Assembly (NCBI GenBank): GCA_023391635.1
Contig: JAEWAQ010000058.1
Coordinates: 1 to 64,000 of the forward strand
Direction of reading: 5' to 3'
Source: Bacillota bacterium
GTDB taxonomy: Bacteria; Bacillota; Bacilli; Paenibacillales; Paenibacillaceae
DNA length: 64,000 nucleotides
In this document: positions 44,508-53,392 of the stretch, one piece after another
Numbering within the stretch: the first letter of the stretch is position 1
Layout of the letters: each line of letters begins with the position of its first letter
Made by a program: the position numbers and the translations under genes
The notes under the pieces: model-generated
Seen by the model: only the letters and a program-made list of their open reading frames with translations
Database searches by the model: none
Told to the model about the DNA's origin: nothing

Positions 44508-44547
44508 CTGGTTACGCCAAGATCCATTGAATGTGCGAAAGTTTCGA

Positions 44548-44594
44548 AAGACGACTTTGTCGTTCCTTAGGGGGCGACGAAGTCGTCTTTTATT
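44548..44594 (+). terminator. Rho-independent terminator (hairpin element copy C)
   Basis: AAGACGACTTTGTCG pairs with CGACGAAGTCGTCTT (one mismatch) around TTCCTTAGGGGG, then TTATTT. Its core resembles copies A (29848) and B (32794). Confidence 0.88.
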
Positions 44595-44632
44595 TACAGT
44601 ATCCCACTGCCAAGTACGTGTCTCCCTTTATT

Positions 44633-44646
44633 TGTAAGCGTTGGCG
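44633..44646 (+). promoter_or_regulatory. Candidate catabolite responsive element (cre)
   Basis: TGTAAGCGTTGGCG matches the cre consensus TGWAANCGNTNWCA at 12 of 14 positions; mismatches are near the right end. It lies 75 bases before the second kinase gene, so CcpA could repress the whole second sugar locus. Confidence 0.5.
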
Positions 44647-44720
44647 CCTGGCAAGCAGGATTTGTCCATGGTATATTGAACGGAGTTTAAATATTCGAAC
44701 AATCGGGAGACGAATTTGCA

Positions 44721-46544
44721 ATGGCGAACATCATGTTTAGCAAGCAATGGGGCAAATTTCACACGACTTCGAATAAAATGATTATCAGTTTCTCACTCTT
44801 ATTCATCGTGATGATGATCCTGGTAGGCGCGATAACGTATCGATACGTTGCTCGGAACCTGGAAGAACGAATTATTATAGACAATCAGAAAATAATGGAT
44901 CAGACAATGGTCAATGTGGATTATTATTTCACGGATGTTAAAACTCCGATGATCATGATGGCTCGAAACTCCACGGTCCTGCGTTCCTTACGGACGTATA
45001 CCGAAGCGAATTGGCCCGAACGTGTGGCGATGAAGAGAAGTTTGGAGGATTACACGAGAAATATCAATTTATTCAAATCTTACATTCAAGATATTATTTT
45101 GGTCGGACGAAACGGGTTTTCCTATAATATCAATACTGCGGACGAAATCGCGATGAATTACGATTTTTTTAATTCCGAATGGCTAAGAGAGATCATTGCG
45201 GAGAACGAACAAGGCATCAGCTTCGTCAAAACATACAAGAGCGATTACTACCTGGGGACCTTAAAAAATCAGACGGTCGTATCTGCGGTATTGAACGTTC
45301 GCGAGAATCTGCAAGATCTGGGCTATGTCATCTGCAATCTCGATCTAAAGCAGTTTAAAGACATCTTCGAACCGTTGTCCCAAAGCAACGGCGGCGTCAT
45401 CTATATGGTGGACAACGAAGGAGAAGTGATCTTCCATCCCGAGTCCGCGAAAGCGGGCAGCCGCTTGGATCGTTCATTTATGGAAAATATCAATCTGAAC
45501 CGTGAAGGCTCGGGCTCTTTCCTGTTTCGAAAAGGCGAACAAACGGACCTGATCATGTACGCGCAATCCAAAGTGACCGGCTGGTACTTGGTCAGTTCGG
45601 TTCCTTATGATACCGTTACGGAATCCGCTCGGGAAATTCGGCAAATCGTCTATTCGCTCCTCGCAGGCAGCATTGTGTTGGTCGTCATTATTTCCTATCT
45701 GATCTCCATTCAAATTACTCGTCCGATCAAACGACTTTTCGAACGCATGAAGAATGTGCAGTCTCTTGATTTCAATGCGAAGAAAACAGATTATGGCAAA
45801 GGCGAAATCGCGATTATCGGGCAAAAATTCGAACACATGGTCATGGAAATCAACACGCTGATCCAGGACGTATATGTCTCCAATCTGAAGCAGAGAGAAG
45901 CGGAATTGAAAGAGCTGCAAAGCCGGATCAATCCGCATTTTCTGTACAATACCCTTCAGCTTGTGAAGGCGGAAGCGGTGTTCGGCAACAACCGGGAGGT
46001 CAGCGCGATCGTCACTTCATTGGGGGAAATGCTCCGATATCCGATGTACAATCTGGATGCGCCGGTAAGCCTGGAAGAGGAATTAAACTATGTGCGATAC
46101 TACTTGGAGATCTATAGCCGACGATTCAAGGGGAAATTGCAGTATGAGATTCAAGTGGCCGATCGATGGCTGACTTGTACGATGCCCAAGCTGGTTCTGC
46201 AGCCCATCGTAGAGAACTGCATCATCCATGGTTTTGAAAATATGAGTAGAAGCGGTACAATCTTGATCACCGCAGACGGGGATGACGATCGGTTTTCCAT
46301 TGTCATTCGTGACAATGGCCAGGGAATGGCTGCGTCCAGCCTGAAGATGCTGCAGCAGCAACTGTCCGGGCAGGCGCCGGCGGAGCCGAAGGAATCGTCC
46401 AAGGCTTCGGACAAGTCCGGAATCGGATTATCCAATGTCAATGAGCGAATCAAGCTGAAGTTCGGAAGCGAGCATGGCATTTTCTTGGACAGTTCTGAAG
46501 GAGAATGGACAGAGGTCCGCATTGACCTACCTTTCCAGCATTGA
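44721..46544 (+). CDS. Sensor histidine kinase, YesM type (second locus)
   Basis: A 607-residue membrane kinase. Membrane segments lie near residues 18-42 and 305-327, with a dCache-like sensor region between them (GRNGFSYNINT, GGVIYMVDNEGEVIFHP). HAMP follows. The phospho-acceptor His sits in INPHFLYNTLQLVKAEA near 408, the N box PIVENCIIHGFENM near 495, G boxes RDNGQGM and GIGLSNVNERI near 530-570. It overlaps by four bases the open frame of the next gene, the AraC-type regulator, and both precede an importer and hydrolase genes. The sensed signal is probably the sugar of this locus. Confidence 0.94.
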   Translation: MANIMFSKQWGKFHTTSNKMIISFSLLFIVMMILVGAITYRYVARNLEERIIIDNQKIMDQTMVNVDYYFTDVKTPMIMMARNSTVLRSLRTYTEANWPERVAMKRSLEDYTRNINLFKSYIQDIILVGRNGFSYNINTADEIAMNYDFFNSEWLREIIAENEQGISFVKTYKSDYYLGTLKNQTVVSAVLNVRENLQDLGYVICNLDLKQFKDIFEPLSQSNGGVIYMVDNEGEVIFHPESAKAGSRLDRSFMENINLNREGSGSFLFRKGEQTDLIMYAQSKVTGWYLVSSVPYDTVTESAREIRQIVYSLLAGSIVLVVIISYLISIQITRPIKRLFERMKNVQSLDFNAKKTDYGKGEIAIIGQKFEHMVMEINTLIQDVYVSNLKQREAELKELQSRINPHFLYNTLQLVKAEAVFGNNREVSAIVTSLGEMLRYPMYNLDAPVSLEEELNYVRYYLEIYSRRFKGKLQYEIQVADRWLTCTMPKLVLQPIVENCIIHGFENMSRSGTILITADGDDDRFSIVIRDNGQGMAASSLKMLQQQLSGQAPAEPKESSKASDKSGIGLSNVNERIKLKFGSEHGIFLDSSEGEWTEVRIDLPFQH

Positions 46545-46573
46545 CATCTAAGACCGACTTGGAGGGAATGAAT

Positions 46574-48088
46574 ATGCTGCAGGTCATTCTTGTCGACGAT
46601 GAAGAGTCGAATTTGGCCTTGATGCAAAAAGTGATCGAGTGGCGCGATTACGGATTTGAAATTGCAGGTACGGCCCTGGACGGCAAAGAAGGGTTGGAGC
46701 TGTACGAGCGGACGCTGCCCGATCTGGCTATTATCGACATTCGCATGCCCGTGATGAGCGGCATCGACATGATCAGGAAAATCAAGGAGAAGCGGCCGGA
46801 TGCGCGAATCATCATATTGAGCGCATACGGCGAATTTGAGTACGCGCAGCAAGCCATTGAATTTGGAATCGATGCGTACTTGTTAAAGCCGATCAACGAG
46901 CGAAAGCTGATCGGGATGCTGGAGACGATTCAGAAAAGCGCAACCCGCAAAAGGAAAGATCATCTCGCACAACGGCTTCGGCATTATTTGACGGTCGATC
47001 AGCCGGACGATCGCGGCAACGAGGAACTGAAGAAGCTGGCTCAGGACCATGGGATCGTCGGCTATATTGCCGTACATGCGAGGTTCGATGCCGAGCAGCC
47101 GGAGCAGGAAGCTTTCGCGGCTGCCGTGCATTCGGACTTCCTTCTGTTAAGCAAGGGCGAACGGGAATCGTTGCTGCTGTTTTATTCCCGCACGGACCGT
47201 TCGCAGATCGAATGGCCGAGAATCTCGGACAGGCTGCGCGTTCAGCGTGAAAGCTTGCGCCTCGGCGGCGGACATTCGTTCGTGTGCGGAGTAAGTCAAC
47301 CGTTTCTGTCGCTGGCGGAGATCAGAGCTGCCGTCTTGCAATCCGAATATGCCTTATCCCTACATTTCTATGAGGAGAAAGATGGCATTATCCTCTACCA
47401 TCCGACGTACGAACATGCCGCTCTGATCGGGCACGATCTGGGAAAATTGGAGTGGCAACTCGGCGAAGAGCTGCAAGCGGGCAAATTCCCGAAGGCGATC
47501 GAGCACCTTGAACAAGCGTTCGAGCATTATCGTGAACATCGTTTGATGGCCTCCGATTTGCACCGTTTATGCATGCGTATTCTTCATTTGTTCCAACAAA
47601 TATTCGGACGCATGGATTGCCGGAGTGGCGAACAATGGCTGGCTCCCTTCACGGAAGCCTATATCCGCCAATTCGATTCGTTCGCGGCATTGAAGAAATT
47701 CATGCTCCAGGCCACGATGCAGGCAGGCGGAATCATTAATGAACTTCTGCATAGCAACCGCAATTTCGCGGTGGTGCGCAAAGCGAAACAATTCGCGCTG
47801 CTCCACTATCACGAAGAAGACTTGTCGATCCAGCAAGTTTCGGAGCATGTCGGTTTGAGCCGGAATCACTTTTCCCGATTGTTTAAAGAACAAACCGGAG
47901 ATAACTTCTGGGATTATGTCATCCGATTGCGAATGGAAGAAGCCAAGAGGCAGTTGCGGCAAACGAATCATACGAACTACGAGATAGCCAGAAGCATCGG
48001 GTATAACAGCGAATATCACTTCAGCCGAATTTTCGCCAAAGTCGAGGGCATGACGACATCGCAATACCGTAAAGTCCATGCGAATTGA
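46574..48088 (+). CDS. Response regulator, receiver plus AraC-type HTH (YesN type)
   Basis: A 504-residue regulator of the usual YesN length. Acidic pocket DDEE at 8-11, phospho-acceptor Asp55 in AIIDIRMP, Lys in LLKPINERKL near 105. A long middle region (about 130-395) of unknown function follows. Residues 400-500 are the AraC double HTH (IQQVSEHVGLSRNHFSRLFKEQ, IARSIGYNSEYHFSRIF). Start chosen at 46574 because GGAGGG at 46561-46566 is well placed; an ATG at 46568 is too close to it. Likely activates the downstream catabolic and transport genes. Confidence 0.93.
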   Translation: MLQVILVDDEESNLALMQKVIEWRDYGFEIAGTALDGKEGLELYERTLPDLAIIDIRMPVMSGIDMIRKIKEKRPDARIIILSAYGEFEYAQQAIEFGIDAYLLKPINERKLIGMLETIQKSATRKRKDHLAQRLRHYLTVDQPDDRGNEELKKLAQDHGIVGYIAVHARFDAEQPEQEAFAAAVHSDFLLLSKGERESLLLFYSRTDRSQIEWPRISDRLRVQRESLRLGGGHSFVCGVSQPFLSLAEIRAAVLQSEYALSLHFYEEKDGIILYHPTYEHAALIGHDLGKLEWQLGEELQAGKFPKAIEHLEQAFEHYREHRLMASDLHRLCMRILHLFQQIFGRMDCRSGEQWLAPFTEAYIRQFDSFAALKKFMLQATMQAGGIINELLHSNRNFAVVRKAKQFALLHYHEEDLSIQQVSEHVGLSRNHFSRLFKEQTGDNFWDYVIRLRMEEAKRQLRQTNHTNYEIARSIGYNSEYHFSRIFAKVEGMTTSQYRKVHAN

Positions 48089-48233
48089 TAAGCGGACATG
48101 TCTGCCGGCTAAAGCCCCCTCAAAGTGAAATGCAGCAACAATTCATATCTTTGCGCATTTTGAACGGAAACGCGCTCTGTTAATCTGCGGAAGAGCCTGC
48201 GAATAACAGCTGACGAGGGGGACGCTGGAGATC

Positions 48234-50150
48234 ATGCAAGATCCGAACGACAAGTATCGATGGTTGCAAGCGGACGGCTTGCTCACGCTTTACTGCGGTA
48301 CGACGAAGATTGGAACCGTTCTGCCGATCGCCGCTGCAGGGGTTTCCGCGACGGACGACATTACCCGGGTGGAAGATGGCGTGTTTAAGTGGACGCGGGA
48401 GCTCGTATTCGCCGGTCCGTATCCGAGAGAGGTTCGGCATATATCGATGGAGTTTGCGACGGCGTGCGCACCCGAGTACGGGATGATTCCTGCCGTGTCG
48501 TACAACGGCAATGCATGGGGCCGAGGGCTCGAGCCCAAAGGGTTCGCCAAAGACGGGGAAAGCTGGACGTTCGCCAGTCATCGCGTTGCCGTGCCTGGCG
48601 CAACCTATTCCGAAGGGGGAGGATTTACCGTCGCTCTGTTCGGAGACGCGACGGAAGCGGCAGCGCCCGGATTTTCCTGTTCTCTTCGCCAAGACGCAAG
48701 CAGCGCGGTTCATCGCTTGGTGTGGCCGGAAGCGGAGGGGCCGCTGCTGTATGCCGCACGGGATCATTACGAACCGCCCTATGAAGAACAATGGCTGATC
48801 GAGGACGGCGAAGCCGTCGTATTGACGGGTTATCTCGTCGTGAGCCCGGTCGTCAAACCGAAATTCTCCTATACGAAATTGCTGGATTTCGCCTGGAGGA
48901 AGCATGCGCACGTTTATGACGCCTGGCATACGCCGGAACGCATCTGGGAATTGGGCATTCAGTTCGTGAAGAACGGCCTGTGGGTGGAAGATCGGTTTTT
49001 TCGCGGGTTTACATGGGGCTTGTATTGGGACGGCGAGCGCTGGGCGCAGAAGCTCGATGCGCCGTACGAGATCGGTTGGGTCGGACAGAACGCTTCATTG
49101 GCGGTCTCGTTAATCCATGATTATAAGCTGAGCGGTGACCGAGGTTCCCTCGATATGGGGCTCGCCGCGCTGGACTGCTGGGCAGAGCATGCGCCGCTGC
49201 CAAACGGTCTGTTCCGGGTTCGATTCGACCATCTGATCGGCAAGCGTTCGGATACGGAAGTTGAAGTGAACGATGCTTGCAACCTCGGGACCGCCGCGCT
49301 GCAATTTTTCGAAGCTTACGACCTGGTTAACCGCTGCGGCGAATCGAGGCCCCGATATCGGGAAATCGCTCTGCGCATTTGTGATTTTGCCGTGGACGCT
49401 CAACAGGAAAGCGGACGTTGGGGCAAGAGCTGGAACAACGAAGGGGTGTGCCTCGATCCCGAAGGGACGATCGGCGCGTTTCTTATCGAGCCGCTGCTGC
49501 ATGCCTACCGTCTGACGGGTAAACGCGAATACTTGGATAGCGCGGTATCGGGCTTTGCGTTCTATATCCGGGAATTTGAAGCCAGCGGTTATTCAACCGC
49601 CGGCGCCCTCGACACCTATTGCATCGACAAGGAATCCGCCATTCCGCTGCTGCGCGGCGGCTTGCTGCTGCACGAGATCACCGCAGAATCCGCCTATCTG
49701 GAATGGGCGGAGTTGGCTGCATGGTACGCGGCTACCTGGCAATGGCATTATTCCATTCGCTTCCCGGAAGAAAGCGCGCTAAAGGCGCACCGTTACGATT
49801 CGTTCGGCGGCACGTCCGTGTCGACCCAGCACCATCATATCGATCATTACGGGCTGGCATTCGTGCCGGCATTGTACAAGCTGGGCGAGTTGACCGGCAA
49901 TCCGCAATGGGCCGGGCGGGCGGAGGCGATCTGGGGCAATGCGACGGCATTCATCTCGGACGGCAACCTGTCGGTATGGGACAAGAAGCGGCCGGCGGGA
50001 GGACAGGACGAGGGCATCTGCCAGACGAGATGGCATACGAGCCGGGGGCGGTTTTTCGGCGTCTCGCAATGGCTCGTTGCCTGGCCGACGGCTTTCCGGC
50101 TGGAGTTGCTGCGCCGATCGGCAATCGGGAGTCAAAAGCGCAAAAGTTGA
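48234..50150 (+). CDS. Uncharacterised protein, probable alpha/alpha-barrel glycosidase-like
   Basis: A 638-residue protein without signal peptide. The first about 200 residues look like a beta-sandwich domain. From about 235 on, repeating helical hairpins suggest an alpha/alpha six-hairpin barrel: VGQNASLAVSLIHDYKLSGD near 285, EVNDACNLGTAALQFFEAY near 345, RWGKSWNNEGVC near 395, and THHHIDHYG-like HHHIDHYGLAF near 540. Such folds occur in GH78, GH88, GH105, GH127 and related enzymes, but I cannot place this one. It sits between the regulator and the importer binding protein, so it probably hydrolyses the imported saccharide in the cytoplasm. Confidence 0.72.
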   Translation: MQDPNDKYRWLQADGLLTLYCGTTKIGTVLPIAAAGVSATDDITRVEDGVFKWTRELVFAGPYPREVRHISMEFATACAPEYGMIPAVSYNGNAWGRGLEPKGFAKDGESWTFASHRVAVPGATYSEGGGFTVALFGDATEAAAPGFSCSLRQDASSAVHRLVWPEAEGPLLYAARDHYEPPYEEQWLIEDGEAVVLTGYLVVSPVVKPKFSYTKLLDFAWRKHAHVYDAWHTPERIWELGIQFVKNGLWVEDRFFRGFTWGLYWDGERWAQKLDAPYEIGWVGQNASLAVSLIHDYKLSGDRGSLDMGLAALDCWAEHAPLPNGLFRVRFDHLIGKRSDTEVEVNDACNLGTAALQFFEAYDLVNRCGESRPRYREIALRICDFAVDAQQESGRWGKSWNNEGVCLDPEGTIGAFLIEPLLHAYRLTGKREYLDSAVSGFAFYIREFEASGYSTAGALDTYCIDKESAIPLLRGGLLLHEITAESAYLEWAELAAWYAATWQWHYSIRFPEESALKAHRYDSFGGTSVSTQHHHIDHYGLAFVPALYKLGELTGNPQWAGRAEAIWGNATAFISDGNLSVWDKKRPAGGQDEGICQTRWHTSRGRFFGVSQWLVAWPTAFRLELLRRSAIGSQKRKS

Positions 50151-50233
50151 TAGAACAACGCATTTAGACGTGCGGTGCCATCCTTTACGATAGGAATTGC
50201 AAGAGGATACTACAACAAAAGGAGTGCATCAGA

Positions 50234-51535
50234 TTGAAGAAGGGGATGCTGCATGTTCTGATCCTGATGATCGCCGCAGCGGTCGTATTGGCAGGATGCG
50301 GAAACAGCGCCAAAGATGACAAAGGCTCCAATCCGGGCAATGCCAGCGCGCCCGCGGGCTCGTCCGAGGCGCCGAAGAAAGACGTGACGTTATCGTTTCT
50401 GTCCTGGTACAACGAAGAGAGCATGAAGCCGATTCTCGATGCTTTCCAAGCGAAGCATCCGAACATCAAGATCGATTTGCAGTTCGTACCGCCGGTTTTC
50501 GATTATGTAGAGAAATTGAAGGTGCTGGCTATTGCCAATGAAGCGCCGGACCTGTTCTACCTGTCGGCCGAGAACCGTTACGAAATGATCAATAACGGTT
50601 ACGCGATGGATATTACGAATCAGCCTTTCTTCGGCAAGCTGAGCGATTCCAACAAAGACGTCTATACGAAAGACGGCAAAATTTATGCCTTCTCGCCGGA
50701 TGCCTGGGCGGGCGGATTCATCTACAACAAGGATATTTTCGCCGAGATCGGCGTCGAGCCTCCGAAGACGTGGGCGGAATTCACGGACATTCTGGCCAAG
50801 CTGCAAGCGAAGGATATCCGTCCGATCATCGAAAGAAGCGACTGGCTGTGGACGTCGCTGAACAGCTTGGTCATGAACGATGTCGTCAGCGCCAACCCCG
50901 ATTACGACAAGCAAGTGTTAAGCGGCGAAAAGACGTACATGGACGGGTGGAAAGCGCCGATCGAGCAATGGCATCGCGACCTGATCCAGACCGGTTACTT
51001 GTCCAAAGATTTGCTTGGCGTCGGCGGTCAGCAATTTTTCAACGAATTCGCGACAGGCAAGGCCGCCATGCTTGCGGGTCACCTGGGCCATCTGATGGAA
51101 ATCAAGAAGATCAATCCGGACATTAACGCCGGCGTGTTCCCGATGGTCGGCAACAAGGAAGGCACGACGCATCTGTACGGCGGCGTCAACGTAGGCGTCG
51201 CGGTGAGCGCCGGGACGAAACATTCCGAAGAAGCGCTGCTGTTCCTGGATTTCCTGGCATCCGATGAAGGCTTGAAGCTGTACCAGAAGATGACCGGTTT
51301 CCTGCTCGGCATTCCGGGCGTCGAATACGAGATCGACCCGGTATTCGACGACATCAGAACGATGTACGAGAGCGGCGCGGTGAATCTGTATCTCCCGCAA
51401 TTCGCTTTCGGCGAATACTCCAGCTCTCTCTTGAACGAACTGAAGAAAGGCGTGCAGGACGTGCTGTCCGGTGCGATCCAGCCGGCTGACGTTCCGGCGA
51501 ACTTGGACAAGAAGCTGCAGGAACAATCGAGATAA
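50234..51535 (+). CDS. Extracellular sugar-binding lipoprotein (CUT1 family)
   Basis: A 433-residue solute-binding protein. TTG start after AAGGAG; signal peptide with lipobox VLAGC (Cys near residue 22). The mature part has ILDAFQAKHPNIKIDLQFVP, then YAFSPDAWAGGFIYNKDIFAEIGVEPPKT, both typical of family-1 binding proteins. LAGHLGHLMEI near 280 and HSEEALLFLDFLASDEG near 335 complete the pattern. It feeds the two permeases downstream; no ATPase gene is present. Confidence 0.93.
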   Translation: MKKGMLHVLILMIAAAVVLAGCGNSAKDDKGSNPGNASAPAGSSEAPKKDVTLSFLSWYNEESMKPILDAFQAKHPNIKIDLQFVPPVFDYVEKLKVLAIANEAPDLFYLSAENRYEMINNGYAMDITNQPFFGKLSDSNKDVYTKDGKIYAFSPDAWAGGFIYNKDIFAEIGVEPPKTWAEFTDILAKLQAKDIRPIIERSDWLWTSLNSLVMNDVVSANPDYDKQVLSGEKTYMDGWKAPIEQWHRDLIQTGYLSKDLLGVGGQQFFNEFATGKAAMLAGHLGHLMEIKKINPDINAGVFPMVGNKEGTTHLYGGVNVGVAVSAGTKHSEEALLFLDFLASDEGLKLYQKMTGFLLGIPGVEYEIDPVFDDIRTMYESGAVNLYLPQFAFGEYSSSLLNELKKGVQDVLSGAIQPADVPANLDKKLQEQSR

Positions 51536-51576
51536 CTTGACCGTAAGCCTCATGTCATATGTACGAACCGGATATG

Positions 51577-51607
51577 GGCCGATCCGATCTCGGATCGGCC
51601 TTGTCTT
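51577..51607 (+). terminator. Hairpin between binding-protein and permease genes
   Basis: GGCCGATCCGA and TCGGATCGGCC form an 11-base perfect stem with almost no loop, followed by TTGTCTT. Probably a partial terminator or mRNA-stability stem that keeps the binding protein in excess over the permeases. Confidence 0.65.
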
Positions 51608-51627
51608 CTCAAGGAAGGTGAACGCGT

Positions 51628-52512
51628 ATGTTTCTAAACCGCAAGTACATGTGGACCTATGTGATCTTCCTGCTGCCGGCTTTCATCGTCTTCACGATCG
51701 TCCGTATCGTTCCGCTGGGCCTTAGCTTTCGCTATTCGTTTACGAACTGGAACGGATTTTCCCAAACTTACGATTTCGTCGGATGGAACAATTATATCTC
51801 GCTCTTTCAAGACAACTCCATCGTGCAATCCATTCGCAACACGGTCGTATTCGGCGTCTTCAACCCGCTGCTGGTTACCTTGCTTGCTATTCCGATTGCG
51901 CTCGTATTGAACTCAAGCATTCCTCTGCGCAGCTTGCAGCGGGTCAGCTTCTTTTTTCCTTCGGTGCCCAGCGTGCTCATTATCGGTTACCTGTGGCTAT
52001 TTATATTCGATCCGACCGACAGCGGCGTATTGAACCGGGTGCTGCAGCTGTTCGGGTTCGACTCCGTAGCTTGGCTGGCTGGTCCCCATCTGGCGATGGG
52101 CTCGCTCATCGCGGTATCGGTATGGAAATCGGCGGGCTGGCATGCCTGCATTTATTTGGCCAATTTGCAGATGATCCCGAAGGATTATTATGAAGCGGCC
52201 ATGATCGACGGGGTGAACGGGTGGCAGAAGTTCCGATTCATCACGTTCCCGCTGCTTGCTCCGGCGGTGTCGATCAGCGTTACGTTGATCATGATCGACA
52301 GCTTGAAAATATTCGAGTTGCCGTTCGCCTTAACGAAAGGCGGTCCGGGGTATTCGACCACAATGCTGACCCAGATCATTATCGAGACTGGCGTATTCGA
52401 CCGAATGATCGGCAAAGCTTCCGCGCTGTCTATCGTATTCGTACTGATCATTCTGGTTGTGGCGATTTTGCAGTTCAGCCTCCTCAAAAGAAGGGAGGAG
52501 AAGATGCAATGA
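51628..52512 (+). CDS. Sugar ABC transporter permease (MalF/UgpA type)
   Basis: A 294-residue membrane protein with six helices. The EAA loop, YYEAAMIDGVNGWQKFRFITFPLL, lies near residue 190. AAGGAAGGTG precedes the ATG. It overlaps the second permease gene by four bases. Confidence 0.93.
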   Translation: MFLNRKYMWTYVIFLLPAFIVFTIVRIVPLGLSFRYSFTNWNGFSQTYDFVGWNNYISLFQDNSIVQSIRNTVVFGVFNPLLVTLLAIPIALVLNSSIPLRSLQRVSFFFPSVPSVLIIGYLWLFIFDPTDSGVLNRVLQLFGFDSVAWLAGPHLAMGSLIAVSVWKSAGWHACIYLANLQMIPKDYYEAAMIDGVNGWQKFRFITFPLLAPAVSISVTLIMIDSLKIFELPFALTKGGPGYSTTMLTQIIIETGVFDRMIGKASALSIVFVLIILVVAILQFSLLKRREEKMQ

Positions 52513-53354
52513 GCGCGTTTGCCGTCAAGCGGGGTAGACGCCCGATCTGGAAGATGATCGGCGCTCTCCTCATGTTGTCTTTATGCGCGGTATACTTGTT
52601 TCCATTCTATATTCTGATCGTCAATACGCTGAAAACCGCTCAGGAAGCAGGCTTCAACCCGATTGCGCTGCCGAGCCGGTTGTACCTGGACAACTACGTG
52701 CGCGCCTTCGACAAGATGACGCTTTCCGTTTCTTTCACGAACAGCGTGACGATTACCGTCCTGTCGCTGATCGGCATCGTGTTCATGGGGGCAATGGCGG
52801 CTTATCCGGTGGCCCGCATCAAACACTTCTCGATGAAGCTCGTATTGGTCTACTTTATGATCGGTTTCATGGTGCCGATTCAGACGGCGCTCGTTCCGCT
52901 GTTTCTGGTTATGCAGAATATGAACCTGGTCAATACGATCGGCGGCATCGTGCTGATTTATTCGGCCAATTGCGTATTCGCGTTTTTCCTCTATCAAGGG
53001 TTTATCAGATCCGTGCCACTGGAGTTGGAGGAAGCCGCGTACATCGACGGATGTACGCCCTGGCGGTCATTCTGGCGGATCGTGTTTCCGCTCCTGAAGC
53101 CGATTACGACGACAATCGTCATTTTTGAAACGATGTGGATCTGGAACGACTTCACGATGCCTTACTTGTTCTTGCATTCGAAGAAGCGGATCACGCTCGT
53201 ACTGGAGATTTATAAGGGTGTAGGGGAATTCTCGAACGATTGGTCGATCATGTTGACGATCATGATGATCGTTTTGATCCCCGCGATCGTCTTTTACCTG
53301 CTGTTACAGAAGCATATTATTTCCGGGCTGACGAGCGGGGCGTTGAAAGGCTGA
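52509..53354 (+). CDS. Sugar ABC transporter permease (MalG/UgpE type)
   Basis: A 281-residue membrane protein; EAA loop LEEAAYIDGCTPWRSFWRIVFP near residue 178. Ends in HIISGLTSGALKG, the normal tail of the MalG branch. Forms the channel with the preceding permease. Confidence 0.93.
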   Translation: MSAFAVKRGRRPIWKMIGALLMLSLCAVYLFPFYILIVNTLKTAQEAGFNPIALPSRLYLDNYVRAFDKMTLSVSFTNSVTITVLSLIGIVFMGAMAAYPVARIKHFSMKLVLVYFMIGFMVPIQTALVPLFLVMQNMNLVNTIGGIVLIYSANCVFAFFLYQGFIRSVPLELEEAAYIDGCTPWRSFWRIVFPLLKPITTTIVIFETMWIWNDFTMPYLFLHSKKRITLVLEIYKGVGEFSNDWSIMLTIMMIVLIPAIVFYLLLQKHIISGLTSGALKG

Positions 53355-53392
53355 CCCGGCGGATCGAACGGATTCGATGAGGAGGATATGGC

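Noticed and set aside
48150..48175. Second cre site before the 638-residue enzyme gene
   Set aside because: The CGGAAACGCGCTCT segment has too many mismatches to the consensus.
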